Shown: positions 47,569-58,889 of the stretch, piece after piece
Layout: each line of letters opens with the position of its first letter
Position numbering within the stretch: the first letter of the stretch is position 1
Assembly (NCBI GenBank): GCA_025602915.1
Contig: JAHLJZ010000001.1
Span: 186,001 to 250,000, forward strand
Length of the DNA stretch: 64,000 nt
Reading direction: 5' to 3'
Origin: Paraphysoderma sedebokerense
Lineage: Eukaryota > Blastocladiomycota > Physodermatomycetes > Physodermatales > Physodermataceae
The notes under the pieces: generated by a model
What the model saw: only the letters and a program-made list of their open reading frames with translations
What the model was told of the DNA's origin: nothing
The model's database searches: none
Position numbers and translations under genes: made by a program

Positions 47569-47749
47569 CTTTGTGCGAGTTATATGGCATGAAGTGAGTG
47601 ATAATGTACTTTGTCAATTATTGTGGTGATTGAGGAACGAATTCATTCAAAGTTGATTCCTGGTCCCGCCTTCCATTCCCGCCCGTTGAATCTATTTCTT
47701 CAATTCGTCTACAAACACAAATCAATCGACACTATAGACACCACATACC
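47569..47749. promoter_or_regulatory. short divergent spacer MED1/THOC3
   Basis: Only 181 bp separate two start codons on opposite strands, so the promoters must overlap or be shared. No named element is recognised. Confidence 0.5.
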
Positions 47750-49553
47750 ATGTCGGATAGACTAAGAGATACAGATGAGGGCAAAAAGATCTATCACGTT
47801 GGGATGCCAGTCTCCGTATCCATGTACCCTACATGGAGGGAAGGCGTGAGCAAGTTTAAATCATCCACCACTCTGAATAATATCAAGGGCCACTCCGACA
47901 AGGTGAGACTCGCTTTTATCAGTGGTGTATTATTAATTTTAATCTCCGTGGACGCTGAAGTTGATTTGATTTTTGTATAATCGTACGGAAATGATTTGTA
48001 GGTTCATACGCTATCTTGGTCAATTGACGGAAGGTACCTGGCCTCTGGCAGTGTCGATAAAACAGCAAGGATATGGTCGGTCGAACGAGGGGTATATAAG
48101 ATAGTTTATTTCCGCTATATTTATGCATTTTCTTATTTGATATCATATTTTATCTTTGGATCGACCCAAATTGAAAGTTTTCTAGCCGAGATTCAACAGA
48201 ATTGCGAGGCCACACTGATAGTGTCGAGCAAGTAGTATGGCACCCCATCGAATCACATCGATTAGGAACTGCAAGTGGTGATGCTAAAGTCAAATTCTGG
48301 GATACTAGAAGTGCGTTTTGTTTTTCGCTTCCTTTTGCTCGCTGACATCGATGGCCCAAAGACTGAACAGCTGACCATGATTTGTTCGGGATGAATGATG
48401 ACTTTTTTTAGCATCAAAGACATTACATACAGTTTCAACTGGTAATACAGGCAACATTAATATGACATGGTGTCAGGATGGAAATTATGTTGCTGTCGGT
48501 AGCAAAGTACGTAGTTTTTCGTCATATTTTCTTTAGGCGCTCGTCCCGCCTATCTCAAGGCCTTTGTCTATTAATTTGATTAACATCAATGAATAAATCA
48601 TGCAATTCTTAGGCCAACACACTATCCATCATCGATACACGGACATATCAAATGGTTCTGTCTAGTCCTACGAAAGACGCCAAAGAGGTAAATCACACTG
48701 TGTCTTGGTTTTCTTCCTCGCTGATCCCCTCTGATTCATTCTCTTTTACCTTACTTAGCTGAATGAATGCGCATGGGATCCATGGTGCCGCTCCCGGTTC
48801 ATTCAAACTCGAGGCGAAGTGATTCAGATATACGAATTTAAAACGTTCTGTTCTTCCTTTGGGGACGAGAACAAAGAACCACAACGCAAGGACGAAGAAA
48901 AAGTGGATTTAGAGCTATTAGCTGAAATTCATGCACATACATCCAACATATACTGTTTGCGATTTGATACGATGGGGAGGTAAGCTACTGTGTAGTTTGG
49001 GGGTACTTTGAGACGTGAATTTTGGTTGATTCCATTCGTTTTTTATTGGTTTAAGTATATTGCTACTGGTGGTGCAGATAGTGTCATCAGTTTGTTTGAT
49101 GCAAACTCTTATGAAGTTGTTAGATCAATGAAGTATATTGAAGAGTACGTGTTCCTCTCTTTCGCTCTCTTCCGCCGTCCTTTATCTGAAGTACAGTTGT
49201 TCTGACAATCAATTTAATGATGATCATTTTTATATTTAGCCACCCAGTGCGGGTGTTATCGTTTACCCACGATGGAGAATTTATAGCTGCCGCCACTCCA
49301 GGGACCGATATTCCGATCGTACGTAACTTATTGCATTCCCCACTGATCCTCAGTTTTCCTTCTAACTCGTAATTCCTTTCGCATTATTTCACTTCTATAG
49401 TGGCATGTTGAAACCGGACTCCCCGCCTATGTGATTAAGGAAACAACTGCGATGGGGTGTGTGGCATGGCACCCGAATAAATATTTATTGGCTTATGCTC
49501 CAGACCAGTATTACACTAGTAGTTCTGTACCCTTCAAGATATTTGGAATGTAA
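47750..49553 (+). CDS. THOC3: THO complex subunit 3 (THOC3/TEX1), WD40
   Basis: About eight exons. WD40 repeats in order: NNIKGHSDKVHTLSWSIDGR YLASGSVDKTARIWSVERG (split by an intron); RGHTDSVEQVVWHP; LGTASGDAKVKFWDTR; TLHTVSTGNTGNINMTWCQD; AHTSNIYCLRFDTMGR; YIATGGADSVISLFDANSYE; VRVLSFTHDGEFIAAATPG and MGCVAWHPNKYLLAYAPDQ. The order and the final 'AWHP..LLAYA.D' match THOC3, a WD40 subunit of the THO/TREX complex, which couples transcription to mRNA export in the nucleus. The gene starts head-to-head with MED1. Confidence 0.9.
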
Positions 49554-49904
49554 CATAGAATAATAAAAGCGTCTCACATCTGATTTGCAATTGAAAGTTT
49601 TAAGCAATTTATTGTTGAAGCTATAGTCAGCCGAGGACTAAGAATACCTAGAGCAACCTTATCTACAATACTCGATGAGACAATACATTTGCGAATCACG
49701 GCCAAAAGTAACGCCTGCTACAATCATAGTCCAAAACTTGAGGAGACTTATATCCGCTTCACGCCATGCAACAGACTTGGGGTATCTACCGTTCGTGATT
49801 TTTTATACTATCATCGTTTTCTAATAGTTGATATGTGTTTCTTTTGTGAACCGCTAGAAATATTCAATACCTAAAAGTATCTTGCTCGTACTTCCACAGC
49901 TGTC
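49554..49904. other. intergenic, convergent 3' ends
   Basis: An aataataaaag signal at about 49559 serves THOC3. No further features are seen. Confidence 0.45.
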
Positions 49905-50648
49905 CTAAACCATGAATGAAGCACCACATCCACAACTTTCCTTGACATTAGGGTTGTGGAAAACAAATTGCGATGACAATTTGTCTTGAACGTAATCCAT
50001 TTCTGAACCTAAAATGGAAAAAAGAGCTTTCGAGTCGATTAAAACTGAGATGCCTAAATTGTAGAATACAACGAAGGTCAGTCAAGCTGCAACAGCGAAA
50101 AATAATAGGATTGCAATCTTTATCAAGAAAATGAATGTAATGAATAACTGTAATCCAAAGAGTGCCCAATTTGACTAACATGAAGGCAGCGACAAGTATA
50201 GAAGGCATTGGAAATAGAAACAAGAATTTGTACTCACCATCTTGTTTCACCTCTTCATCAAATTTATCTTTTTTGGGAACATAATCCAAAGTATAGGCTA
50301 ATCCTGAACAACCTTTCTTTTTAACTCCAACCCTCAGGAATTTAGATTCTCTCGGTTCGGATGAAGTGAGTTCTTTAATCCGAGAGATCGCTGTCGGAGT
50401 CTATTCAAGTGAGTATGGGGATCACCAATGGCAAAATTGAAAAATACATAATAATATAACATGAATGAATACAAGAGTAAAGGGAAGTTAGAGGTTAATG
50501 ATTGGAAAATTCAGGATGGTGAAGCAGATGGAGGATTAGGTAAGAAGGGGCCAGGAGAGGATGGAAACCTGCATACCAAAGTCAAGACGGATTTCTTGGA
50601 TTTGACGGAATTTCTAGCAGCGGCCTTAACTGTTGCAGCTAATGACAT
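49905..50648 (-). CDS. ISA1: mitochondrial iron-sulphur assembly protein, ISA1/ISCA type
   Basis: Three exons. Exon 1 encodes a basic leader (SLAATVKAAARNSVKSKKSV), exon 2 TPTAISRIKELTSSEPRESK and VGVKKKGCSGLAYTLDYVPK, and exon 3 SVLIDSKALFSILGSEMDYV and FHNPNVKESCGCGASFMV. The three cysteines (GCSG and CGCG) are the family metal or cluster ligands. A-type scaffold proteins help mature [4Fe-4S] enzymes in mitochondria. The presequence-like N-terminus fits this. The intron between exons 2 and 3 (about 190 nt) is longer than usual here. Confidence 0.92.
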
Positions 50649-50899
50649 CTGAGAGTGATTCGTATAGTGTTTTCTCTGAGAGAGTATGTCTTACGAGTTC
50701 ATATCCACAGAAGAAAGAATGGCTTACTTTTGTTCTTTTGCACCTATTTCGAGGTCATGTGATCTAGAGGGTAAGTCACGTGCTTTACCTTGTCCTGCGG
50801 TCACGCTGTCCCTTCCCTCCCGGCCCCCTCGGCATTTGGCAAAAATCCAAAAGTGTCTTTTCCTCCTCATCAGTCGATCGCAAGTTGATTTATTACACA
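50649..50899. promoter_or_regulatory. divergent promoter region ISA1/eL33
   Basis: A 251-bp head-to-head spacer. A pyrimidine-rich ccctccc-type patch occurs near 50812-50828 ahead of the ribosomal protein gene. No named element is recognised. Confidence 0.45.
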
Positions 50900-51788
50900 A
50901 TGACACAACCTGTGAGGTATGTTATGGTTCCCCCTTTTGTCCTGACGATACGATACCGTCGGATGAGTGAGATTTATACACATGAGTGGATGGATGGATA
51001 TTTTTTGTGGGGTGGCTGATTGACAAAAGTTGGTGATGCTGAATACTGGGGTGGACCACTATTTTTCTGAGATAGATAAACTAACTCTTCTTTGATTATC
51101 CTTTCTATTTGATATCCCTACGGTTCTTCCACTTAACTTCTTTCTGAAAATTAAAATCACTCTAAACTCTGCGAACCGCCTGTTTTACGAATTATAACGT
51201 TTCCTTCAACCTGATCCCATATTCCATGATTATTTCGTCGCTTGAAAAAAAAAAATAACTGTCGCTACTAAAACTTCCATTTCATCATATCGCCTATTTG
51301 ATTGAATCGGCAAATTCCACAGACTTTACTGCAAAGCCCGTTTCCTCGGTTTCAAGCGATCCAAGAGTAACCAAGATAACAACACTTCTTTGGTTGCCAT
51401 TGAAAACGTCAAAACAAAGGAAGATACCACCTTCTATTTGGGCAAACGTGTCGCTTATGTCTACCGTGCAAAGAAAGCCGCTCCTAACGGTTCCAAGATC
51501 AGAGTCATTTGGGGTAAAGTCACCAGACCTCACGGTAACTCCGGTGTAGTCAGAGCTCAATTCAAATCAAACTTGCCTCCTGCTGCCATGGGTAGACAAG
51601 TCAGAGTTGTATGTATTTTTTTTCTATGGGATATCTGTTATCTTGTCATTATCCCTGGATTTTATCATTTCTTGCGGAAAGGAAGGGAAATCAAATCCAT
51701 GACAATGCTTGCTATTCTTGATGCTAACAATATTTTTTTGCTTTTGTCTGTTCTTTCTCATTAGATGTTGTATCCTTCCCGTGTCTAA
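50900..51788 (+). CDS. RPL33: 60S ribosomal protein eL33 (RPL33/RPL35A)
   Basis: Three exons (50900-50916, 51323-51608, 51765-51788) encode 108 residues. Exon 1 is only MTQPV plus two bases of the next codon; a 406-nt intron, the longest in the window I could place, joins it to [20 protein letters not shown]. The rest is [20 protein letters not shown], then [20 protein letters not shown] and [20 protein letters not shown], ending in YPSRV. This matches eL33, a small protein of the large ribosomal subunit. Its usual form also has a short first exon. The 3-part structure is frame-consistent. Confidence 0.95.
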
Positions 51789-52160
51789 ATATCCTCATGT
51801 CCCATAAATTCAAAATGAAATCAATCCTCCTTGTTACAATAAATACATTTGGTTGATTTTTTTACTCTCCGGACTACAAAGTCTCTGCAGATCCTCTATT
51901 GCAAAACCATAGTATGATACCTTGGTTCTTTGGCCATTCAGGCCCGGTGACTTTAACTTGTAATGTGACCTTCTACATGACTTGGGCGCATGTCGATTGA
52001 GGATCCGTCGTCACTGTGATCACACTGGATGGCCGCTGCGGCAGCTACAACCAACAATGGCAAAACCATAGAGAAAAAATGCATATAATGTCATTTGCTT
52101 TATTTCAGCGTTACCATGACATTAACATCTAAATTCATAATTTCACTCTTGCAAGTCTAA
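51789..52160. other. intergenic, convergent 3' ends
   Basis: An aataaat-type signal near 51838 serves eL33. I see nothing else. Confidence 0.45.
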
Positions 52161-53963
52161 TCACCGTCCCAAACGTCCACCAGACCCAGAAATTACTTCA
52201 TCCAGACATCGTTTTAAATACGGCAATGAATGCGAATTCCAAATTCCAATGATACTTCGCGCCATATGTAATTTTTTGGCCAATTTAGGATCTTTTTCCA
52301 GCTCATCTGATTCTGGTTTTTCTCGCATTTTGTCATCATCTTTTGTTTCCGTTTCTTTTACCTGTTCATTCAATTCGACTTCATCTTCGTTTTCGTTCAA
52401 TTTTAACTCCGCCTCTTTAGTGGGCTTCTTCTCTGTCCCAATGTCTATTTCCTTCTTCGTGTCGACTTTCTCATCTCGAGTCGTTTTCAGAACGGCGTCT
52501 TTGTCAACTTTAAAGACTTCACAAATGACCTCAACCAATTCAGACTGCGAGCAGACCATGTCCCTCTTGAGCTTCTCGTAACTGAACCTAAACGGGACAT
52601 TCGCCGTCAAATTGAGAAGAGAGAGATACAAATTTGTGTAATTCGCCAGAGGATGATAAAACACATGGGATGATGCAAAGGGGAGTTGAAATTGTGTAGT
52701 CGGAGCAGTGGATGGTAAACTGAATGGAAATGAATCAGGCAGTGACTGTGATTCAAAAAGTTCCATAACATCGGATAAATCTAATCTCAGCTCTTCTTTT
52801 CCGGTGTCCTTCATTTCTGTCATGATTGTTTCGACTCTTTCTAGCAGAATTGTGCCTATAATTGATCGAATATCGATACCTAATCGTCCCAGTGAGGTAC
52901 CAAAATACATCAGGTGGTTGTATAATGAGAATATAGAGGTAGGTGTAGTGAGGTGGGGTAGATATCGAGTCAATGTTGCAGTGAGAATATCGAGAAAGTG
53001 GGTTGCATAGGACGCAAGAAGAAGTGATGTCGGATTAGGGGCGGAGGATGAAGTATACGATGACGTTGACGTTGAGATGGAGGAGGGAAAAGTAGAATTG
53101 TAATAAGTAATAATATCAAAGAAATGCTCTCTTGCTGTGTCAATGTATTTTTTGAGATACGATAACGTCAAGGAATCTCTATTCTGAGTTGAACTCGATC
53201 CAGTCAATGATTCAGATTCTTCCGGTTTTTCAATTGACCCTAGTAGTTGCGTCAGAAATTGATCCCGACAAGACAAGAACACAACTCTTAATTCCTTTTC
53301 TTTAAATACATTCATTCTCTTTAGATACCCTACCACACGTAAACAAACGTGTAGTTTAACTTCGCCGCTGAGTGATTTGAGCAGTTCGCTTAACATTGCA
53401 TTTTGGGAATCTAACACAAGCTGACAAATGTGTTGCATGAGGGCATTGCCTTTGTACTTTTCCGATTTCGCAAGGGAGGACACAGAGGAGGATAAATCGA
53501 TTGCTTCTTCGTAATAACCGTTATGAACAAATGTATCCATTAGTTGAGGAATTTCTAACAGATCGGTCAGATAATGTTGATTGTTTATTATTGACTCTAC
53601 ATTCTTCCGAGACTGAAAAAGGGGAGCTGAAGCTGCTGTAAAATTAGCTATGGAATCGTTGAGTGGCGGAAGGGATTTTGAAAGCGTTGTCAGCTGGGAA
53701 GTAATGGTGGCGAGTGAAGACGGTAGCAAGGAAGAATATCTATGAGACTTGATGAAGAGAGCATAATTTTGTGCGCAGAGATCGGACAGGGAAGAATGAA
53801 GTGACGTTGAAGTCTCGGACAGCGATTTTGGTTGGGAAAGAATTGTCGATAGAGAGAGGGATGCGAGATGTCGAATGTAATCCAATGACGAAGAGTCTGC
53901 GACCGCAGTATCCTTCAGGAGAAGGGAGTGAAGTTCGGATTTAACATTATCCGCAGATGTCAT
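52161..53963 (-). CDS. COG8: conserved oligomeric Golgi complex subunit 8
   Basis: A single exon encodes 600 residues. The N-terminal part (YIRHLASLSLSTILSQPKSL, ENYALF-like SDLCAQNYALFIKSHRYSSL, and RKNVESIINNQHYLTDLLEI with PQLMDTFVHNGYYEEAIDLS) has the Dor1/COG8 pattern. A helical middle follows, then a Glu/Lys-rich loop and a final helix (LHMARSIIGIWNSHSLPYLK). COG8 is part of the tethering complex for vesicles within the Golgi. It is one of very few intronless genes in the window. Confidence 0.9.
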   Translation of the reverse strand: MTSADNVKSELHSLLLKDTAVADSSSLDYIRHLASLSLSTILSQPKSLSETSTSLHSSLSDLCAQNYALFIKSHRYSSLLPSSLATITSQLTTLSKSLPPLNDSIANFTAASAPLFQSRKNVESIINNQHYLTDLLEIPQLMDTFVHNGYYEEAIDLSSSVSSLAKSEKYKGNALMQHICQLVLDSQNAMLSELLKSLSGEVKLHVCLRVVGYLKRMNVFKEKELRVVFLSCRDQFLTQLLGSIEKPEESESLTGSSSTQNRDSLTLSYLKKYIDTAREHFFDIITYYNSTFPSSISTSTSSYTSSSAPNPTSLLLASYATHFLDILTATLTRYLPHLTTPTSIFSLYNHLMYFGTSLGRLGIDIRSIIGTILLERVETIMTEMKDTGKEELRLDLSDVMELFESQSLPDSFPFSLPSTAPTTQFQLPFASSHVFYHPLANYTNLYLSLLNLTANVPFRFSYEKLKRDMVCSQSELVEVICEVFKVDKDAVLKTTRDEKVDTKKEIDIGTEKKPTKEAELKLNENEDEVELNEQVKETETKDDDKMREKPESDELEKDPKLAKKLHMARSIIGIWNSHSLPYLKRCLDEVISGSGGRLGR

Positions 53964-54438
53964 TGTGTGGATGTGGAATAGATGAAAGGGTAAATATCTT
54001 CAGTCGAAATTTCTCGAGTGTCGAAAATTCGACTTTTTTAAACCTCAGTTGTTCTCGTATCAAGGCTTAAATCAAGGCGCACCGTTTTCTGATTTACGAC
54101 CAAAGTATGATTCTTTGATTGAAATACACTTAATCATGATCCATGTGTTGCCTTCACATATATCGCACCCCACTGCGATTTCAACATTAAGCGTAGTATT
54201 AAATATTCAAATATCCATAGCGATGCGACGCCAACTTAATTCACCTGTTCATGAACACTTTTGAGCGCGCTTTCGAGTTCACTTTTGAATCCACTTTTGA
54301 CTTTGCGATATCCATGACTCACGACGAGGCGATTGGACTTTTCAACGGAAGCGTGACATTGGGATTCATAACACTGCCCTCCAATTTCTCCTTTCAATTC
54401 CTTTGCCGTCCACACTACACTCTACAATCAATATCTCA
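53964..54438. other. intergenic, divergent
   Basis: Upstream region shared by COG8 and the Myb/SANT gene. A forward open frame (54251-54589) overlaps the next gene's first exon in another frame and shows no protein signature. Confidence 0.4.
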
Positions 54439-55731
54439 ATGCCACCAAAAACTACTAAAACCCGCCTATCGTTCAACCAAAACCCACAACCCTCAAGGAC
54501 ATGGTACTATATTCATCTTGTTGGCATTCAACCTTGTTGCATTCAGTATTTTCTCACCGTCTATTGCAGGACGGACGAAGAGATCCTAACTTTGATGGAT
54601 TGTTACCTTGCAGCCAAAGAACAACTTGAATTATGGGCCAAAAAACGCAGAAGTAATTTCCATATCAACATTCTCCGATCCTCAGACCGAGAGAGTTAAC
54701 TTGTTGTTTAAAAGATATCAATGGCTCAAAAATCACGGAAAAGAGACGTGAATTCGTTTCCGATATTATGAAACAAGCACAGTTGCTCTCAAATGTGACT
54801 ATTGATCAAGCTGAAGCCAAGTTTGAACTACTGGCAACAAAATACGAGGTAAGTGTAATACAACGCGACCAACATCGTGTGTGAATGGTTGGTAAACAAT
54901 AATATATGCTTATATTTATCCAGGAATGCATTGATACCATGATGGTGACAAGAAACCGTGGTTCAAACACTTATGTCTGGTTTGATAAAATGGCGCAATA
55001 TCAAGCTGGAAACGCCGCAATGATACCACCGTTTATCATTGATTCCGACGGGTTTCATGCTGCAGAAGCGGATTTTTCGTCTGACACAAACGGTACATTT
55101 GAAATATTCAATGTTTTTAATGGAAGTGCAATCTACTAACACCTTCAATTTGCAATCGTGCATACTCCATACAGACTCGGATTCAGACACCGATACTAAT
55201 TCACCACCTTCATCACCTTCTCGATCTCGTAATTGCATTACCAATCCTCTTCCTACAACTGGGACTGGTCCCCGAAATTCGAAGCAAGGTCGTAAACGAA
55301 AACGCGAAGCCGAAACGGAATCAGAAGAACCTACGGACATGGAAATTTTACGGATTCAGATGGAACAGGAACAATTGAAAAGGAATGTACGAAGAGAAGA
55401 GTTAGAAGCAGAGAGAAAACGTCGCCAGAGGGAAAAAATTGAAGCAGAGAGGAAAGCCAGAAGGGAGAAATTTGAAGCGGAAATGGAAGCCAGCGAAGCA
55501 GAAAGGAAAGCTAGAATGGAAAAGCATGAGGCAGACATGAAAGCCAGGAAAGCAGAACATGATGCTTGGATGGAAAAACATGATGCAGAAATGAAGGCCA
55601 GAAGGGAAAAATTTGATGCATGGATGGAAAATTTTCTAGCTGAATTGCAGCGTGCGGAACCTCTCAGTGACCATCAGAGATTCATGATGGGGATGATGAT
55701 TATGATGATGTGGAACAGGTCAAGTTACTGA
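54439..55731 (+). CDS. Myb/SANT-like DNA-binding protein with long charged helix
   Basis: Five exons. The start is MPPKTTKTRLSFNQNPQPS, then RTWTDEEILTLMDCYLAAKE QLELWAKKRR (read across one intron) and ITEKRREFVSDIMKQAQLLS, IDQAEAKFELLATKYEE and TYVWFDKMAQYQAGNAAMIP. The helices and the 'W(T/S)dEE' start are those of Myb/SANT-like (trihelix-type) DNA-binding domains; PIF/Harbinger accessory proteins and fungal regulators share the fold. An acidic/Ser/Pro linker and a basic patch (KQGRKRKREA) precede about 140 residues of Glu/Lys/Arg helix with repeated AERKAR.KF/MEKH.A blocks. This looks like a stable single alpha-helix or a dimer coil. The C-terminus is Met-rich. A domesticated transposon origin is possible, but no transposase lies nearby. 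Confidence 0.7.
55440..55640 (+). repeat. internal coding repeats in the charged helix
   Basis: A series of 12-15 codon blocks encode variations on AERKARMEKHEADMKAR and EKHDAEMKARREKFDAWME. DNA identity between blocks is high, consistent with recent tandem duplication within the gene. Confidence 0.6.
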
Positions 55732-56077
55732 ACATTCCCCTGATTTTGGGGCAGCGATAAACCAATAAATCAACAACCGTTCGATGGGTGTTTTGAAAGT
55801 TATAGATTTCCGTGCGCAAAAAGAAGAAAACTATTTTATTTAGACACTGGTTTGCAATTGGTATTTAATAAAGAATATATATACTACATAGCGTTCATAA
55901 TTCAACAATAGAAAAAAAAAAGATAACATGAATTAATGGTTTCATGAAAGTATATAGAATCACATAACACGTTTGAGTTCATCTACATTCACGATTCAGT
56001 TTTTCCAACACACAATACCGTTTCAATACAAGCCTCCATAATACACACCATAGAACATAACATACCACATCCAATAA
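55732..56077. other. intergenic, convergent 3' ends
   Basis: AT-rich spacer with aataaag/aataaatc signals near 55765 and 55868 and a poly-A run at 55911-55921. No gene is seen. Confidence 0.45.
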
Positions 56078-58706
56078 TTAAAAGACCCAAACTTGACTTT
56101 TCGTTGCACATTCAATCTTGAAACAATGTTTTACACCGTCGACTTCATGTTCGTCCCAGACAGTTAATCCACCGACTACACCAAACAGTACAAGACCCTT
56201 TTCACCGTTTCTGCTACCCGCATCGTCTACGATAATTTCTTCAGGGTTCAGTCGATCGTGGTATTCTTCGTCAAACTCGCTCTGAGTCAATGATTTTACG
56301 TCTACGAATTGAATCAGTGGGTGAAACGATTTGACGTGGAAGAAATGTCGGATGGAGGTATTAATGATGTCAATGATTGATTGGGTTAGGTTTTGGGAAA
56401 CTGGGAGGGACAGATGCGAAGTAAAGAAGGATGATAGTTGTTCAACGTTCCACGTAACACATGGCTGCAGAATAATGGCAAGATTCGGTTCTATCATCCC
56501 AGGATGAGATGGAGATGCAATTTGACTGTGAGTGTCCGATGAAAGTTGGGTCTTGAATGGAAACGAAAGAGTTTCGAAAATCAGTTCATAACATTGCTTT
56601 TTCGACAGTTTCGAGACATCCACGGAAGGGTGATTCGGAGCAATGTAATCGTATTTCAGTAAGTCTAACATTTCATGTCGATCCAAGAATTCAAAAACGT
56701 TCTTGTGTAAGATTGAAAAAGTATGGTGAAGGAGTAGGTATTTCAATATATCGACATCGGGGACTGACGACGACAACAGTTGTGGTGGGGTTTCTCTCTC
56801 AGAAGTCATACCCGACGGACCTTGTTCAACTGTTGATATTTCGGGTTCGTCATTGGAAGGTGGTAACAAGTGATGCGAAAGTGCTTGTATGATTGGAGAA
56901 AAATGGGCCCCGGAAGCCATATTTGACGATAACAGAGTAGACGTGGATAAAATTTCAATCAAATGTGATTCTATCTGATTAGAATATGAATCGCGAGAAG
57001 CCAAAAGTTCAGCATAAGAAGACCCTTCCCTGTCGAGAGGAAGACTGATTTGCTGGAGTAGAGCGGAATTGCGCATTGATGTGACAACAGTTTGCTTCGG
57101 AGTATCCGAAGGGAACGATGGGACAGATAAATCAGGGCTGACAGTTTCATTAGATGTCGGTTTCGAAGGCGAGAAAAAAGTCGGAGGAGATTCAATGTCT
57201 TTGCGTTGCTTTGATGGTAGATTTCTCTGTTTTCGAATTCTGTGGGTGATGAAGAGACCGAGTAAAAACACGACAGCAACACCACTAATGACAAATCCTA
57301 TGATGATACCGCTAAGGGAAGTATCGGAGGCGACGGGATTGCTGGCGGTAATTGATCCAGTAGGAGTTGGTGCGACCTGTCCGGTTGAATCTGCTCCTCT
57401 TGGTGCTGGTATAGTCGATTCGCAAAGATTACGCAAAAGGTCAGCATATTTGGGCTGCTGAAACACTAGAAGGGCGTATGCATTAAAAGAACCCACCTCC
57501 ATTAGGGACGTTACAAGCGGCCACGACACCAGAAGGACCACGACATCCCCACGATCGTAATCCAGTACCTGGTTTGTCGTTTGCTGTCGTTCCATTTCCA
57601 TTAAAACATCCAATTACTACGGCTCTTTCTTTGATACCATCGGACCAAATGGAATTCGGGCTCCAAAAGCATTCTCTTCTGGGATAAAAGCCGAGATTGC
57701 ATGTTCCTTCATCGATTTTACTATAGATATTTGACTGAGTGTTCTTTGTCGGCGCCCCGCAATAGAAAAACGAGGATGGCAAAATGGCAGGTTGTATAGG
57801 AAAGTATATATGAATGCAACCGGTTATCAATGGCCGATTTTCTGGGGTTTCACCGGCGCCAGGAATCAGGAAAGCGAAAGGAGAATTCGACAGGGCCTCA
57901 TCGAGATCTCTTGACCTCAGAGAACCAGCTTCTGAGGAATCAGTGTTTTTGTATTCTCTGAAAAACGTTTGAAGCTCAGTGTATCCCCAAAAGGTATTTG
58001 GACAGTCTGAACCTAAGATGTGCGAATGAAAATTGGCGGGAAATGGGCACAGGTGAGACCAGGGGCCAAAATCAAGAGCGGACTGAACGAAGAGAAGACT
58101 GCGACATACCCATCGGGAGAGATTTGTGTACAGAGTGTTGGTTAAAGCGATGGATCTATCTCTGTATCTTTGCCAGCAGAATGAGAAAGAATGAGAGGCA
58201 GCGGGCGGTGGGACAAAAGTCACCTCGGCGAGCGATGTTCCCAGAGCACACACGTGGTGATAAAAGGAGCAAGGGCAAAGAATGGAGAGGATGTCCGTTG
58301 TGGATGCGATAATGGAATAATAGGGAATGCGTCCAATGCGGAATTTATACCATTCCTGCAGACTATATAGGAAAGAGTCTGAGAGTTTATGGCCAAATGT
58401 ACGCTCAATGTGACACTGATTCAGAGCAAATGGAATTGCAATATGCGGCAACTAGACTATTGACTCCTGGGATGAGCTGGGGCATCGTCATCGGCACATC
58501 AACACAGAGGATGTTCAAAGATACAAAAAGGGCTGGATGCATTGCCAATTCAGGGAATGCAGGCACAGTCCGAATAATCTCAATTTGCATCTCTGTGGAA
58601 ATTGAAGGACAGAAGATGAGTGAGCCGAAAGAGTCCACGGCCAGGGTAAGAGAACGAAAAGCAGAAAATAAAAAAAATCAAATTGATTAATTCCACCCAA
58701 CATCAT
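56078..58706 (-). CDS. large single-pass membrane protein of unknown family
   Basis: The ectodomain has many cysteines: LGSDCPNTFWGYTELQTFFR, PLITGCIHIYFPIQ, SSFFYCGAPTKN, EGTCNLGFYPRRECFWSPNS, AVVIGCFNGNG, LRSWGCRGPSG and ADLLRNLCES. A Thr/Pro linker precedes one membrane helix (SLSGIIIGFVISGVAVVFLL) with a basic stop-transfer (THRIRKQR). A roughly 350-residue Ser-rich cytoplasmic part follows. The C-terminus ends in KSQVWVF. I do not recognise a family; this could be a surface sensor or adhesin. The intron near 57460-57530 has two possible 5' sites. The N-terminus is uncertain: ATG 58706 opens a good signal peptide (FDFFYFLLFVLLPWPWTLSA) but I could not join it in frame; ATG 58590 gives a frame that joins through a gtatct..ctag intron. 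Confidence 0.6.
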
Positions 58707-58889
58707 GTATAAAAATAATACGCTACTGATTAGAACTCAATAGTTAGCAGAACTCTACTGACATCTGATATCTATTCTCGGGCATGCAATCACACTACTT
58801 CACTGCTTAATCGTTGGATCAATACATCAGACGATCTAAAAGTCTATATCCCCTCTGCTTTTCCAAATCATTAACAACTCTATAACTCC

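Noticed and set aside
55440-55640. Charged repeats as a myosin-like or caldesmon gene
   Set aside because: The upstream Myb/SANT-like exons are joined in frame, so the helix belongs to that gene.
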